Shown here piece by piece: positions 34,401 to 49,400 of a stretch of 64,000 nucleotides of DNA. Position numbers and translations under genes: made by a program. Under the pieces are notes generated by a model. That model was not told the origin of the DNA, did not search any database, and saw only the letters and a program-made list of their open reading frames with translations. Every line of letters starts with the position of its first letter. Position 1 is the first letter of the stretch. This DNA comes from Branchiostoma floridae (Eukaryota > Chordata > Leptocardii > Amphioxiformes > Branchiostomatidae): contig NC_049991.1 in assembly GCF_000003815.2 (NCBI RefSeq), forward strand, positions 1,781,718 through 1,845,717, in the 5' to 3' direction.

Positions 34401-37400
34401 TTTCAATGGCATGTCTTGCTCTACTAGTGATAAGTTCAAAACAATACTGATCCATGCATGGATCCTCATAATAAGAAAAGTCAGATGTGAGCAGACATTA
34501 TATCACTTTCATCTACAAAATGTACACTGTAATTAAACCACGTCTTGGAAAATGACTAATATTAAGAAATATACAATGTCTTGAATTTTGGGACCGTACT
34601 ACAATGTATTACTTATTACTATTGCTATTAATTTTGCTATTTCAGAACAGCCCTTGATATCAACAAAATAATTGACTGGGCAGAAAGTGGACTAGTACCA
34701 CAGCTGGGTTACAAATTATTAGGCCGTAAACATCATCATAACTACAGCTATATTTTCCTGTAATAACATCACAAATTAGACACCTAGGGAATATTAGACA
34801 TCATTACTGTAGGCAGCATGTGTGGTGGCTCTGTCCTGAGGGACAAATAGAAGACTGCATGATTGTGGGCTAGCTAACTTTCATCAAAAGCTGGTCACGA
34901 CTCTTTGGTACTAATATGGCAATTATGTAGCCTCCTGCAGAGAATTCTAAGAGGGTCAATATTTATGTTTTTGGGGCAGATACTTTAATACAGGTTCTTT
35001 AATGCTGGGAGAGTAGAGGCGGCGGCACCATTTTTTAGTTGTGGGGGTGAAAATTTCTCATATCACTAAATCGAGGGCCTAAGGCCCGAGGCGTCGCGCC
35101 AGAGGCGCGACCCTTCTAGCGGGGTCCGGGGGCATGCACCCCCGGAAAAATTTCAAATCTAAACCCTCTGACATGCTATTTCCTGTATTTTGAGGGGCAA
35201 ATTTTGCTGCCAGATTAAGTTAACTTCAATGACATTTCTAACAAAAATACACATAGTTTTAGCTTTAGTTATTGAGGGCGACACCCCCAACATATTTTCA
35301 CCATCTCGAGCGGCGAAGGTACAAGCCGTTGCAAGGTCGGTTCTGGAAATTTTTGAAATCTAGACCCTCTGAAACGCCATTTCCTGTATTTTGAGGGACA
35401 AATTTTGCAGACAGACTAAGCTGAATTTAATTAAACTTCTAGTAGAGAAAACGATTTTTGAGGGCGACGACCCACGCACCAACATATTTTGCACTACGTC
35501 GTTGTGAGCCCCGAAGACGCAAGCCGCCGCAAGTAAGTTTTGGAGAAATTTTTAAATCAGGACACTTTGAATGCCATTTCCTGCATTAGAGGGGAACATT
35601 TTGCTTGTAAACAAATCTAAGTTTGATAATGAAATTTCTACTAGAAAAAGGTCGTGGGGGACGACGCTCTGGTAGCATTTTCCCACCATGTCCAGTGCCG
35701 ACGGCGCGAATCCTCACAAGGGAGGTCCTTTGAAATTTTGAAATCTGGACCCTCTGAAACGTCATTTCCTGCATTTTCAGGGCCAAATTTTGCCAGTAGA
35801 CTAGCGAGATTTGATGAAATTTCCATTAGTGAAAATATACACAAGGGTTTCAGCTTGATTTTGAGTGTTTCAGCTTATTGCCCCCACGACCTATTTTTTG
35901 TGGGGGCGGCCGCCCCCACTGCCCCCATGGTGCCGCCGCCACTGGAGAGGCATTAACCTGGAAATCCTGAATTGGCACTGCTAAAAAAATTAATGCAAGC
36001 CCTTCTACAATGTAGATGTCTGTGAAGGAGGCTAGCAATCATATTGAATAGAATCTGAATGATCTTTTACTCAATGACAGCAAAGATAACAACACAGGTC
36101 TGGAAATTTTCTGCCTTGTCTATAATTTGGAAAAGCTGAATGTACTTTGTTTTAGTTTCATTATTCTTTATATCCTTTCTAATAATAATATACCAGTCTG
36201 TGATCTTTTCCTTACTATGTAACCATCTTTGTAAAAAAAAAAAAAAGGTGTATTTTGCTGAAAGCAAAGTTCTTGTCATTTAAGTTTTATTTAAAATTGC
36301 AAATTCTTACTCGTGGCATTAACTGCCACAAACTCTATCAGATTCTGATTGAATTTTAATGCACCAACAGGTACATTCATTTATATAAAGGCCACAGAGG
36401 GAAAAAAAGTCATGGATAACCCTGTGTAAGAGATGGACTGACAGCATATGAGTGAAGATACTCATTTCCTCAACCTACACATGCAATGTCAACCCTAAAG
36501 ATAGAGGCTGCTGGTGAGCTGCCATCAAGCCTACATATCTACGTGCAAACATGTCTAACCTTAACTTGAAAGTTCATCTGTGTTGGTACAAGTCATTCTT
36601 GAAATAGTTGAACTGTAATTTCCAACACCAAAATTGGACTCACCCAAATTTTCGACTGCACAGCATCAGTCTTTGTCAAGGAATGAACAATCCACTGCTG
36701 TCATGACGTCACGTAATGCAGATAGAACACGTGACTCAGTAAGCAGTGGATTATAGGTTCCAGGGACAACCATCCCTGAACAGAGACGATGGGCGCCATA
36801 GACTCCCTGCAACCTATAATCAAGGAGCTTTTATCAGGAGGAGAGAGTATGAAGTTACCCGCCCGCTGTGCGGCTTTGTTTGGCCCGTTAAATCCCGCAG
36901 CGCCGGCTTTGTTTACTGCCCTGCGCGGCGCCCGTCTGATCTGATGTTCGTAGCGCCGGTTGGCACGGTTTCTATGCTAATGAGCCACGCCATTACGTCA
37001 TAGCCCTCGAGCCAGCCCGAAGCCCGATCGGCAAGAGGCGAAGTGGGTCAGGTTTCCGACGATTCCCTTATTTGGAAAACTCGGCAGGCATGTGACTACG
37101 TCATCTTGCGGTAGAGCGCACAATGGCGGACAGTTTGATATGTTTCTCTTCGCCGTACAACAAACATGGGCCAGTTTAGGCCTATTTTCGCGGATCGAGG
37201 TCTGTTTTCTTGCGATAGAATTATGAATTTTCACATGTATTTTCAGATGGCTACTAAAAAAATATGACGTTTTTCTTCATTTAGCTGATATTTTTTCGTA
37301 ACTGTTGATGATGTGCTCGGTAAAATGGCGTGTTCACTGTTGGTCGAACCTTGCTCATTTTTGTCGAACCACCCGTGTTTTTAGAGGATACATCGGGCCT

Positions 37401-40400
37401 GGAATAAGGTGAAGGTAAGGCAGGAGAGCATAGTTTTCATGGTTTTCGTTACGATCGGGTTTTCGTATATAATGTCTTGAGTTCTCCAGGCATAATTTTG
37501 AACTTTGTATTTGTATCGATTTATGAAATATATCTGTTGCATACTTAAAAAAAACTTGGTTCCTGTGATCATTGAGTCAGGTTTTTCACAGTCATCATTA
37601 ATTGTAGGAATATTACCAGTTTTTTTCGTAGACTTTGCCTCAGACAATTTTGCCTTTAGGCTTAGCCCGTACCCGAGCGGCGGCGCTGTCCGGTCGCCGT
37701 ATGGCTTTGAAATTTCACCCTCAGTCAGAGAGAATATTGCCGCCGCTGTATGTATTCCGAAGTTACTCTTCTGTTCAACATCGTCGACAAAATCGCAAAA
37801 ATCAGATCGCTACACACAATGTTTGTATCCCCAGGCCGCCCCACCATGAATGACCACAAAACAAAGGGAAAACAAAAGCTTGCGTGGGTGAAATGTATGT
37901 AGATGCGGGTTTTTGACACGTGGGTGTTAATCAAATTTTGTCGCCCGCTACGAACATAGCTGAATGGAAAAAAATTCTTGCTCTCTCCTCCTGATAAAAG
38001 CTCCTTGCTATAATCCACTGCTTACTGAGTCACGTGTTCTATCTGCATAACGTGACGTCATGACAGCAGTGGATTGTTCATTCCTTGACAAAGACTGATG
38101 CTGTGCAGTCGAAAATTTGGGTGAGTCCAATTTTGGTGTTGGAAATTACAGTTCAACTATTTCAAGAATGTCTAACCTTTGCCTGACGGGGAACAACAGA
38201 CAATAAACCATGGAGAGAGTGTGATTGAGTACAGGAAGGTTAACCCTTTCCTGCTAATCCCCACTGCTGTGAATACACATTTGGCTCCAATGATGGACCC
38301 ACACCAGAAATAAGGTGAACTTGTGCCCTTGGGAAAGGCACTTTACACGACTTTCCTCACTTTACTCAAGTGAAAAAAAATGAGTCGTCCCTCGGATAGG
38401 ACGTTAAATGGAGGTCCCGTGTGTGGGGAGAGCCATACCCTATGCACGTTAAAGAACCCGCCACATGTGCGAACATCCACCCGAGCGGATCAAACCATTC
38501 CAGCCAAAATAGGGGTAGGGAATCTCCCGGGCAGCCCTCGTAACCCCTGCTTCGCCTATTGGGTCAGTTAGTCCTCACTCATAGTGAGCAATTGGGCTGG
38601 TCTCAATCATAATGTTTCTGACCTAGGGCGAAGAGTTGCTGTTACAGTTCCAATCATGTAACCCGTAACCTTGAGTGGCCTTCAGGCCTTGTTACGTGGT
38701 GACCATTGAATAAAAAAAAAAAAAAAAACTCACATCCAGAAAAGCAACAGGAAATGTTTTCACAACATTCTGCTGCTGACATCAACAATTTCTCAAAGAA
38801 CTTCCTGGTGAGACCAAGCTTCTAGCAGGTGGCTCATCTCCAAACAAGAACATTCTGAAGCTGTCAAACAACTGTTACAGTTTCCTTTAAGGCTTGCTGA
38901 CAAAGCACAGTAAGGCTGGGTACAGAAGTTTTCCCTTCAAAACACCAGAGTCAGGTTTGGTTGAAGCCACGCTTGCTTCACTTTTATTTTATTCTAGTTG
39001 AAAGGTTTAACCCCTTTACAGGTATGTTTTCAGGTGAGTCTCTATTGTACTTTACCATAGACTACTTTTCTGGTTTGAACCATTGTCTATTCACGGGAAG
39101 CTCAAGCCGCTTTCCATAGTATACTTTATCTATTTTTGTGGGGACTCAAGTTTGTGGTAGAAGGAAGTATTCATGATGTTGAAGTTTGTGGTTGATACAA
39201 TTCTTTTTTACATTTAGTAATACATCTGAAACATATACATTCAGAGTGAATTTGTGGTGGGCAGGTCATGGTAATACAAAACCATCATGATGAACGTTTG
39301 GACATTTACAGCTAATGTTACTCAAGCCCAGACGCTTAGGATCACACTAAATGGAGCGTTAAGTATGCTTGGGTTGCCCTGGAACTAAACATACATTTTG
39401 TATACAGTGAGGTATAGTGCTAACGTTTGAGCAGAAGACAATATTGCATTGAAATCTTTGATTATCTGCAACTTACCAACAATAGCCTTCAAAACCAGCT
39501 AAAAACAGCTAAATTGCATTTAAAAAATGTCACAGATTCCATGATATATTTGCTGAAAGATTGTATTGTGCAAAGGGGTCAGCTATAGAGATATGGAGAA
39601 CTTTGACACTGACCAATGTATTCAGACGAAAAATCTGCCATCATTTTACAACATCCCACCCAGTACACACTAACCACTAGTAGCTGACATTATTCTTGGC
39701 ATCCAAGGTAAGGTCATTATCTTGCCTTTTAATTCTATAGTGACAATGAAGATCTCGTTTCTGCTTCTACTGCTCATGAGTGCCACCTGCCTGGCTGAGC
39801 CTGAACTGCAGGCCACACAATCCTCCCACCAGAGCCCAGCAGGCTGCATGAACAACATCACCATTATGTCACCTCCAGGAGCACAGGGGCCACCTGGACC
39901 TCCAGGTAGGAGAGAGACTATTCAATAACTGTTCAATTCTCATTCAGGGATGGAACCTCACATGTATCAGTTGAATAAACCATTGCAACACCATTGTGTG
40001 ATAGTCCAGTAGTTAGCAGTGCTGCCTCTGTACCATGAAGCTGTGACTTTGAGTCCAATCTGTGTTGTTCACAGAGGGTAGCAACACTTCCAGAAAGGGT
40101 AACCGTTGCTCTTGTGCTAGGGGAATTTCACAGGTACAGTGTGCAATGAACCTGTAAGTAAATACATACTGTACGTGTAGTGTCTGCCTTTCTGTCACGA
40201 CCATTGGAAGAATAGCTCTTCATTGAGCAAAAGTGGATGGAGATCATTTTCTTTCTTTTATTGCTATCCTATATATAGGAACACCAGGTGAGTCAGGAAA
40301 GCGAGGTAACCCAGGATCACCAGGCAAGCTTGGTCCGCAAGGTCTCCCCGGCACACCCGGATCCACCACCAACGCTCCCGTTCACGTAGCGTTCACCGCC

Positions 40401-43400
40401 GTACGCATAGCCAGCCTCGGCCCAATCGACAAGGAGATCACCATTCCATTTCACGAAGTCCACACAAACATCGGCGGCCATTTTGACAAAGACACCGGAC
40501 ATTTCACCAGCCCGTTAAGGGCTGTCTACCACTTTAGCTTTAACTTTCTGAGCAGGTCTTCTGACTACAACCTGTTTGTTATTCTGAAGCACAATGGTCG
40601 TAAGATGACGTCCACATATGAAGGTAAAGGTAGGAGTGCGGGAGGGAGTGCCGTACTACTGTTAGAGAAGGGGGACAAGGTTTGGTTGGACTTAGCCAAG
40701 AATTACGCCATCTACGACAACAATAACAAGTATAGCTCCTTCTCAGGATTCCTTCTCTTCACTATGGAGGATGAAGAATTGTAAGGGGGTTGTGTCAAAG
40801 TGGCAGTAACAAAAAATTGCTTAAGACAATCAGTGTGTAAAAACACAAGGTAGAATATACACAAGGTACTGAACTGTAAACTTTATTCTGTTTCAAATAG
40901 TTTTATAGGTTTTCTTGTTTTTTCCTTTTTATTTTGGTTTGTTTTAAGTTAAAACCATTTAAGAGAACAAATCAGAAATGAATCAACAATCATGTAGGCT
41001 CTAACTGTACTGTGTATTATCAAATCTGTTAGACATTAAGATTTGTATGATTCTTATAATAAAAAATAAGACAGACAATTTGTTTGCCATTATAAAACAA
41101 TGAGAACAACTCACCCTAACAAACGCAGCAGTTTTCCTAGAGTGGTTGCCCTTCACCACCTTGTGTGTCTCCATGGAAAGTTGGTTCACTCGCTGGAATA
41201 GGAAAGATATTCTTAGCATAGTTACTCACAGAATACAGAATATAACGTGTTGTATTCTACATGTACACACACGCAACTTGTGTCTACACAAATATGCTAT
41301 CAATTATAATATAATAGTAGGAACTGTGCGACAAATCAGAAAGCACCCACCTGCACCAGCTCAATCAACACTGGCTCAAGGTTACTGAAGGTCGCCCTGG
41401 CTTCCACATAGAAACTCAGCTGTTGCTCAAAGTCTCTTCCAAAGGAAATCTGATTAAAAAAAAAGACCAATCAGGAGTCAGAGTTGAGAATCATTCCAGG
41501 AAAATAACCAATCAGGAGTCAGAGTTAGGAATCGTTCCAGGAAAATGACCAATCAGGAGTCAGAATTAGGAATCATTCCAAAAACATGACCAATCAAGAG
41601 TCAGAGTTAGGAATCATTCAAGGAAAATGACCAATCAGGAGTCAGAGTTAGGAATCACTCCAGGAAAATGAGTGAAAGATAAGCACTATGAAAGATAGAC
41701 ATCTGTCATCTAAAAACAGGTGAAGCTAGACTGAAGCACAGTACAGAAGAAAAGCAGATCTGCAGAAAAGGACTTAATGAAAAACTGAGTCAGCTTATTT
41801 ATATACATATGTTCCCTATGTGGCAGAGACTGTCATTCTTGTATAAGACTGTTTGGCCATAGTCGAAGCTGCAGGGCTGATCTAAGTGACATAGTATGAT
41901 TTTACCAGGGACAATAATGATCAACTGAGAACACATACATGTAATTATATCTAATTTCATGAATTTTGTACCCACCCTTCTGATGAAACCACAGATAAGA
42001 TTGGAGATGGCTCTCTTCTCATCTTCAAGTGTAAGTGCACTGTGGAAGCGAGAGGCATTTAGTAACTGATCAATCGACAGATAAACAGGAGTAGAAAGCA
42101 GTAAAGCATTATGTTTGCTAACATTTAAAGCACAATTAAAATGAAATTTCCTCTTGCCATTCTCTGGCATTTTCTACAATATGTTTGTGACTTCAAATAT
42201 CATTTATGTAAAACTTTGGTATTTTCTGAAAAAATATAAAAAGTATGTAACCTTTCAAATCAATTGTCTATTGTGTGCCCTTTGGTGGGACAAATAAGCA
42301 ACAAAGTGACGTCACAGAAAGGACTTCTATAGGCCTTTATGTACATACTTTATGGGAGCCTATGACACCTAGCGGCTTATAACAGAGATTACCACTTACA
42401 GTTACTTTCCTTTACAACCTTTTTATTTTGAATTCTCTCCACGCTTGCATCAGTTTTGGGTTTCCCAACGGATGTCATTCAGGCTATTAAATCAACATGG
42501 CCTAATTTTGCAGTTCTAGCCCGTAACGTGTGTACTTACTTGACAGAGTCGTGCATGGTCTTACAGATGAACATCAAGGCATTCATGATGACAGGATCAG
42601 ATGTTGTGTCCTGCTGAACCCTGTACAAAAGAAAAGATTTGTCTGTCAGTCCTTAATTGTTCTCTTCTGACCTATTCTTAAAACATTTGTGACACACAAT
42701 AAATTTTTAAGTTTAAGTTATCATCATAGTCAGTATCTGAGCCAATGTCCCAACCAATGTTGTACCTATATTTTCCAAGACATCTCAATTCTGTATTCTT
42801 CCTGAGCACAAAAAGCGTTAAGGGCAACTAAAGAACTACCTTTCTCCTGGGAGTTTCCTATGAACAGTCCTAGAAAAAGACATCTTGAAATTGTATAATT
42901 CTCATTCTGAGTAATAATTAGATACAAACAAGTTACAAACGTACTAAGTGAGAAGTTTGTGTTATATAGCAGTTTACCACATTGGAAGAAGGGCACAAAT
43001 TGTTTTAAAAAAGAATTTTACAGAGTTAAAGCGGTATGTAATGTAAGAGCTACAAAACAAGACACAATACAACACTGTGACAACACAAGTCAATACACAA
43101 ACAGTACACAGTTAGTAACCACAAACACCCTAAGGCTTCTAAGTCTCCTTGCCTTTTCTTGTAACCAGCTGTATACAGGGCACCCGGTCTAGCACCGCTG
43201 GGGGAGGGACATAATCATAGCTGCAATCACTCATCAAATCATAATCATCCAGTAATCATAATCAAAATCAACATTCAAAAACTTAAGGAATTTATCATAA
43301 GAAATTAGTGAGTCTCAGGAAATAAAAATTATTGCATAATACTAATTGGTAAAATGATACACATCTTCCAAACAAAATAATTGGAGGGGATTCCAAAGAT

Positions 43401-46400
43401 AATTTATGTATAATAACAAATTCATCCAGTAATCAATAAGATAAATCAAAATCACCATTCGCAAACGTTGACTAAGGAATCGATCATATTAGAAATCAGT
43501 GACTCATGAAATAAAAATGATTGCATGTTATGCATTTTGCAAACAAAATCACTGAAGGAGAAAATTGTATACTTATTAGATATAGTTGTGCATACTATGT
43601 TTTCTTGGGTGGGTAGGATATGAATGATACACATCATTCTGTATTATCATGAAAGTAATGCTATGGCTGTCAGTTCAACAAAACCATAATGATTATTAAT
43701 ATACTCTTTACCTTGTGAATGTTTCCATCACAGTTTTGCACACTTCCACCTTGACTGACTCTTTTTGGAACATGTCAATAAAAGGCAGGAATTTGTCCTG
43801 AAATAGAAAAAGCAAAATATATATATTATACAAGCCATGTACTAGTTCAATATAACTATATCATAGATTCAATGAGTTTATGAGAGAAAATTAGTACAAT
43901 CATATATAATCATAGCAATTCAAGCATCACATAGCTTTTTATTACATGATTGTACAAATTTCTACAATTACTCAATGACATAACAACTTCAGCCTTATCA
44001 TTATATATATATTATGACATTTTTAATATGTTGTGATCACTTTAGATTACCATAAAAGTATGTAATTATTCATATATTATACCTTTCATCACAATTCCAC
44101 ATAATTATATAAACCACTTTGATTATTATAATTCAGCACCATGATGTATGTCTATTTTGTGTCTGCAAATGTTGTTAAAAACACTAATATCATGACAAAA
44201 TGATTATGTGGTGCTCTGTTCTCCAACTCGAGATATAGTAACCAGAAAGTCTACAAGTATATAAAAATGATGACCTTACCATGGAAAACAGCACAGCAAA
44301 GTCATGCATGTGAGACAGCACCTTGGTCACGATGGACTGCAACTGTCATAGGAAGAATGAAATTGATTTCTGTATCTGTATCTACATAGCCGGTATAACC
44401 GCCGTTCGGCGTAACACACCAGCTTCACAGGCACACGGTGCGGCAGCAGCTGGTTATATTACACTGAACGACCCGTCACACCTAACTTTTGCACATCCAT
44501 CTGCAAGCGTTCTTTAAAGCTATCCAGTGAAGATGCCCCTACTGTACTTGGTGATAACAAATTCCACTCAACGATAGTTCTGGGAAATAATACATTGTAT
44601 AGTCCCAATTATTCCAAACCAATAAACTAGCATTATAATTTACATGAACTTGGATGCCTTTTCCAATAACTTCTATACACATGTTTGCTATGACAACAAA
44701 TCACTACATTTAGCTGCTGTAGGGCTTCAAATCATTTACTTTAATTTGTTGTTTTATTTTGCAGTATACATGTATATACATATACTGCAACATAAAACAA
44801 TATAATTTATTGTAAATGTATGAAATTAGTACCTGTGGGTAGAAGTCCTCAAAGGCTCTGTCTGGAACCATGTGTTTGATGATGTCACCAAGAATGGTGT
44901 TCACTTCACGTTTCTGGTGATGTAGTACACGGGAAAAACACCATGATGTTAGATCTTCTGATGTTGTTAAATTCAGTGCTACAATTGGTAGAAACAGAAT
45001 ACGAAAGAAAGTGCTATCTCTTCAAGGCAAACATAACCTACCGTGAAATGTTTGCAGGGATATTCAATCCAAACTTCAGCACAAGCAATGTAGTTCTGTG
45101 AAAGAAAGGCACAAAATAAAGACGTTATCAGAAGTTTACAGTGTGAGATCTACTTGTCTGTGTTTCATTTACATCTCCAGCAAAACCCAGCACATATTCT
45201 TTTGGTACTTCTGAGAATGGTTCAAAATGTAAGTGACTTGGTAGTGGATGTGCTTCATTCTTCTTTTATTGGGCATAAGTTTAACTAGGTAACTATCACT
45301 TCTACGCACTTCAGCAGATTATAATGATGAGCATTTGCTAGGAATTGGACAGGTCTCTCTAGCAAAGTTTGGATAAATCCTACCTAAGGATAAGTGAAAT
45401 GAATACATTATAATTGAATACATGTATGAAAAATAATTATCAAGTCAATTCCCTATCTGTAGAGTAAGGAAAAACACAAATACTTACTGCAGGGTTCTTT
45501 AGCTTCATCACCACCTTCCACACCTGTGGGATATAGGAAACAACACTCAATCACACAGGGCAGTAACACACTCACAACAATATAGAAGTCCATCAGGAAA
45601 CTACACAGTATATACATAATGTACCTTAAAAAATTGCCATGATGTAGCATTGGTACCAGTAGCTCAGTCAGCAGTGCAGCTGTCTATGATGCTAGAGGAC
45701 GAACCTTTGAATGCCCCACCATGAAGGTTTTTTTTTATTTATTCTTCTTTTTACGTTTGCAATCAGCCTTTTAAAGTTCTTTTCTGTCCATCTCGGTGTG
45801 AGTGAATCAGTTCAGTTTTAGCCAGCTTGTACTTTATCTACAACTGAGTGTTACATGTAAAGGAAGTTTACAACTTATACAAAACAAACAAACAAACACA
45901 CTAAAATCAGCCATTTACACACCTCGTTCAGTGTCTGCAGCCGCTGTTCTTCAGGAGGGTCAGCCAGCACCATGTTGGCACCCAGGGAGGCGTACAGCTC
46001 GTGCTGGGGAGGAACAGCCATGTCAAGGTCATTAAGGACTAAGTATGTACACAGCTGTGTCAGCGTGAATGGAAACTCAGCACTAAGGACAGCAATGTCT
46101 ATGTGATTGTGAATTCAGCATGATAGACAGCAGCTGTAAGTGTGATTCTGAATTCAGCTTATGGAACAGCAGCTGTCAGCACCAGGGATAGCAGTGTCTA
46201 TGTGATTTTGAATTCAGCACCAGGAACAGCAGCTATCTATGTGATTGTAAATTCAGCACTAAGGACAGCAGCTATCTATGTGATTGTAAATTCAGCATTA
46301 AGGACAGCAGCTATCTATGTGATTTTGAATTCAGCACCAGGAATAGCAGCTATCTATGTGATTGTGAATTCAGTACCTGGGACAGCAGGTGTCAGTGTGA

Positions 46401-49400
46401 TTGTGGATTCAGCTTATGGAACAGCAGCTGTCAGTGTGTTTGTGAATTCAGCACCAAGGACAGTAGCTGCCAATTTGGATGTGAATTCAGCTGAGAACAG
46501 CAGCTGTGTCAGAGTGAGTGTGAATTCAGCACCAGGGACAGCAGCTTTCAGTGCGACAGTTGTATCACGGTCAATGTGAATATACCATCAGGGACAGCAA
46601 AGTCAGTGTGGTTGTAGATTTAGCACTTGGTAAAGCTGTGTAAGTGTGGATGCAAAATATAATATCTTAACACATGAACAATGTTCTTACCTTGGGGAAG
46701 CCTGCCTCCTCACAGTCCCTGATGGTGTCCACAAACTTCAGGGCGCGGCTGGCGATGTAGTCTGGCTTAAAGGCTGACATGATGGAGTTCAGCAGCAAGG
46801 CACTGTGGGAAGGAAATATTTGGGTCAAAGTAGAGCTGACAGTGTTTTCCAATGATAATGTACAATGCTCCAACTTCAGAGCTCTTGCTAGGGCTTCAGT
46901 CCCAATTTCATCAGGTAGGCAAGTCACTACTGAAGAACAAATTACTGTAAATGCAGAAATGTTCGCGGTGGATTAAAGTTCGCGGTTTTCACGGTGACCA
47001 CTTCACCGCAAACTTAAAACCACCGCGAACATTTTTCTATTATGGTATTAAACTGCAGTCTATAGTGTTACCGCGAACTTAAATCTACCGCGAAAAGTCC
47101 TTTTACCCGCTACCGCGAAATTAAATCCCTGCGAACTTAATGCATTTACAGTATACTTTGCATTTGGAACTGCAACTGTTAGCAGCGCCACCTATGCTGC
47201 AGTGCAACGTGAACCAATGTCAGAACCATCCTCAGGAAGAGGATATACGGTCACCAAAACACTTACTAGTTGTATTCTTGCCAGGGCTTATTATTTTAAC
47301 ACAGTTCCCACACTTGCAAAAGTCTGTAATAAGAAAAAAAAGACTGAAGAACACACTTACCTGTTACATTGCTTCTTACAATGTTCCAGTACTTCTGTCA
47401 TTGTGTCCTATTGAGCAACACAACAATATTGGCCATCATTGTTAACTTTACTACATAAAACAGATATTCATATTATACATGTATGGGATTAAATAAAAAA
47501 GAAAACTGAACTAACTAGAATTTACATGCATATGGCCCATTTCTAACTACATTTCTTTTCGTGCGTGTGCTTGCTATTTGCCATTAATACCACAGAAACC
47601 ATTTATACTATGCCTTTGGCATGTTGTCAGTTGATACTCTTCAAACCAAACACCTATCCAATACGACCGCTTTTGCTTGGTCCACTGGCTGGTCGTCTTG
47701 AGCAGGTTTGACTGTATATAAGATAACATAGTAAACACTATGTGACCTCTGACCTCTGATGCCCGATGAGCCACACACTGTAGTATCCAGTCCAGTGCAG
47801 GTGTGTACAGGTGCAGGTACTGGGCCATCTCCAGCTGTTGTACAGCCAGGATGTTCTGTACACTGTCACTCTGCAGCTGTGAGACATAGAACAGGTGTTA
47901 CAGGTGTTACAGGTGTGTACAGGTGCAGGTACTGAGCCATCTCCAGCTGTTGTACAGCCAGGATGTTCTGTACACTGTCACTCTGCAGCTGTGAGACATA
48001 AAACAGGTGTTACAGGTGTAGATATACTGTGCATTGCCATGTTATATTGCAACTGTGAAACATGTAACAATGTGTACAACTATTACAGGTGCTTATACAT
48101 GTAGGTGTTACAGGTGTATATACATGCGGGGTTTACAGACCTTTACAGGTGCATATGTCATTATTCAGGTGCATACAGGTGTGAAATATGCATATAGGTG
48201 ATCACATGTGCATATAGATTTTACATGAAAGGCAGATTTAGATCATGAAAATTTGTCGCTAAGTGTAAATGATGCCATAAATGACACATCTCATTTCAAA
48301 TAGCCCAGACTCACCTGTTTGTAAGTCGCGAGAAAGTCGTACAGGTTGATGGCCACATGATCATGCACTTCAGGTGCAACCAAGATTCCCACCTGCAACA
48401 AAAAAAGACTGAAACTGACTCCAATGCCTACCCAAAAAAAGGCTATGCAGGGCTCGAAATACCACCTGCAGGTTAGTGCAGGTAAAATTGGAGCTGTGCA
48501 GGTATTTCTGGTGTCTACCTGCACTTAACCTACACTGGTCCATGTACTGGGTTTTATACATAATGTCCTATGATGTAGGTGTGTATGGATTGTTATCAGC
48601 TGCATTGGCTGTTACCACCATTAAGTTTAAAAGAAAAAAGTAGCAATGGTTCCTCAACAATTTTAGTATGATCCATACTTCCTAAATTCAGAGTGGTGCA
48701 GGTAAAATTTGTCTGGTGCAGGTAATTTTCAATGTTACCTGCACCGGTGCAGGTATGCAGAAAAAAGTATTTTGAGCCCTGCTATGGTTGGTAGGTGCAG
48801 TATATACATTGTGGGTCAGGAAACAGGAAACTACATTTTTTCCCTAGGTCTAACCTCGGCCAGTGACATCTTTGTGAGCCTTCATAATTATGCGTCTTGA
48901 TATGACACATTTTAAGCCTAATTGATTCACTTCTAGTTAGAAGAAAAAAAAATAACACAAAACTATGAAAAAAATGTATGTTCATATTTCAGCCACTCAC
49001 TTTTTGTACCATGGGGTAGATATCTATTTGGTCTGGTTTTGGTTTCTTTAAAAAGAAAAAAAAAGAGAAAAAATAATTCTCTTAGTAAAAGAAGTGATGA
49101 ACACTTGTTCCTTATCCTTTGGAAACAAACAGCGAGTTCCAAAGAAAATGTTATTAAACATAACAGCCTAATGCAACAAAACAAACAAAATAGAATAAAA
49201 AAATTCTAAAAGATTATTAAATATGATTCATAAAGCAAGAACAGCAAAAATGACAATAAAATTGTGATAAAATTGAAAACTTTTCTGTCCTGCACCTAGA
49301 GTGGAAATACAAATCTGTTCGTAAGGCAGTACCAATTTGATTAAACAACAAATTTTCTTGGTTCTCGGAATTTTTCCACAAAACAGTCACTGTGACAGGG

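Larger units (their letters stand above)
31135..39740. other. VPS35L intron 26, left part
   Basis: About 8.6 kb of non-coding DNA. Identified contents are a MITE (31824-32023), SINE B copy 2 (33281-33510), a hAT-like piece (33505-33805), a larger inverted-repeat element (35018-35942), a foldback element inside a LINE tail (36450-38230) and SINE A copy 2 (38321-38728). The remainder is AT-rich with no gene seen. Confidence 0.6.

Noticed and set aside
37725-38018. 97-residue gene inside the foldback element
   Set aside because: Begins within the inverted arm and has no recognisable domain; noted only as possible captured sequence.
46142-46579. 145-residue repetitive protein gene
   Set aside because: Open only because the minisatellite unit is 39 bp; no promoter, splice or start context, and it lies antisense in an intron.
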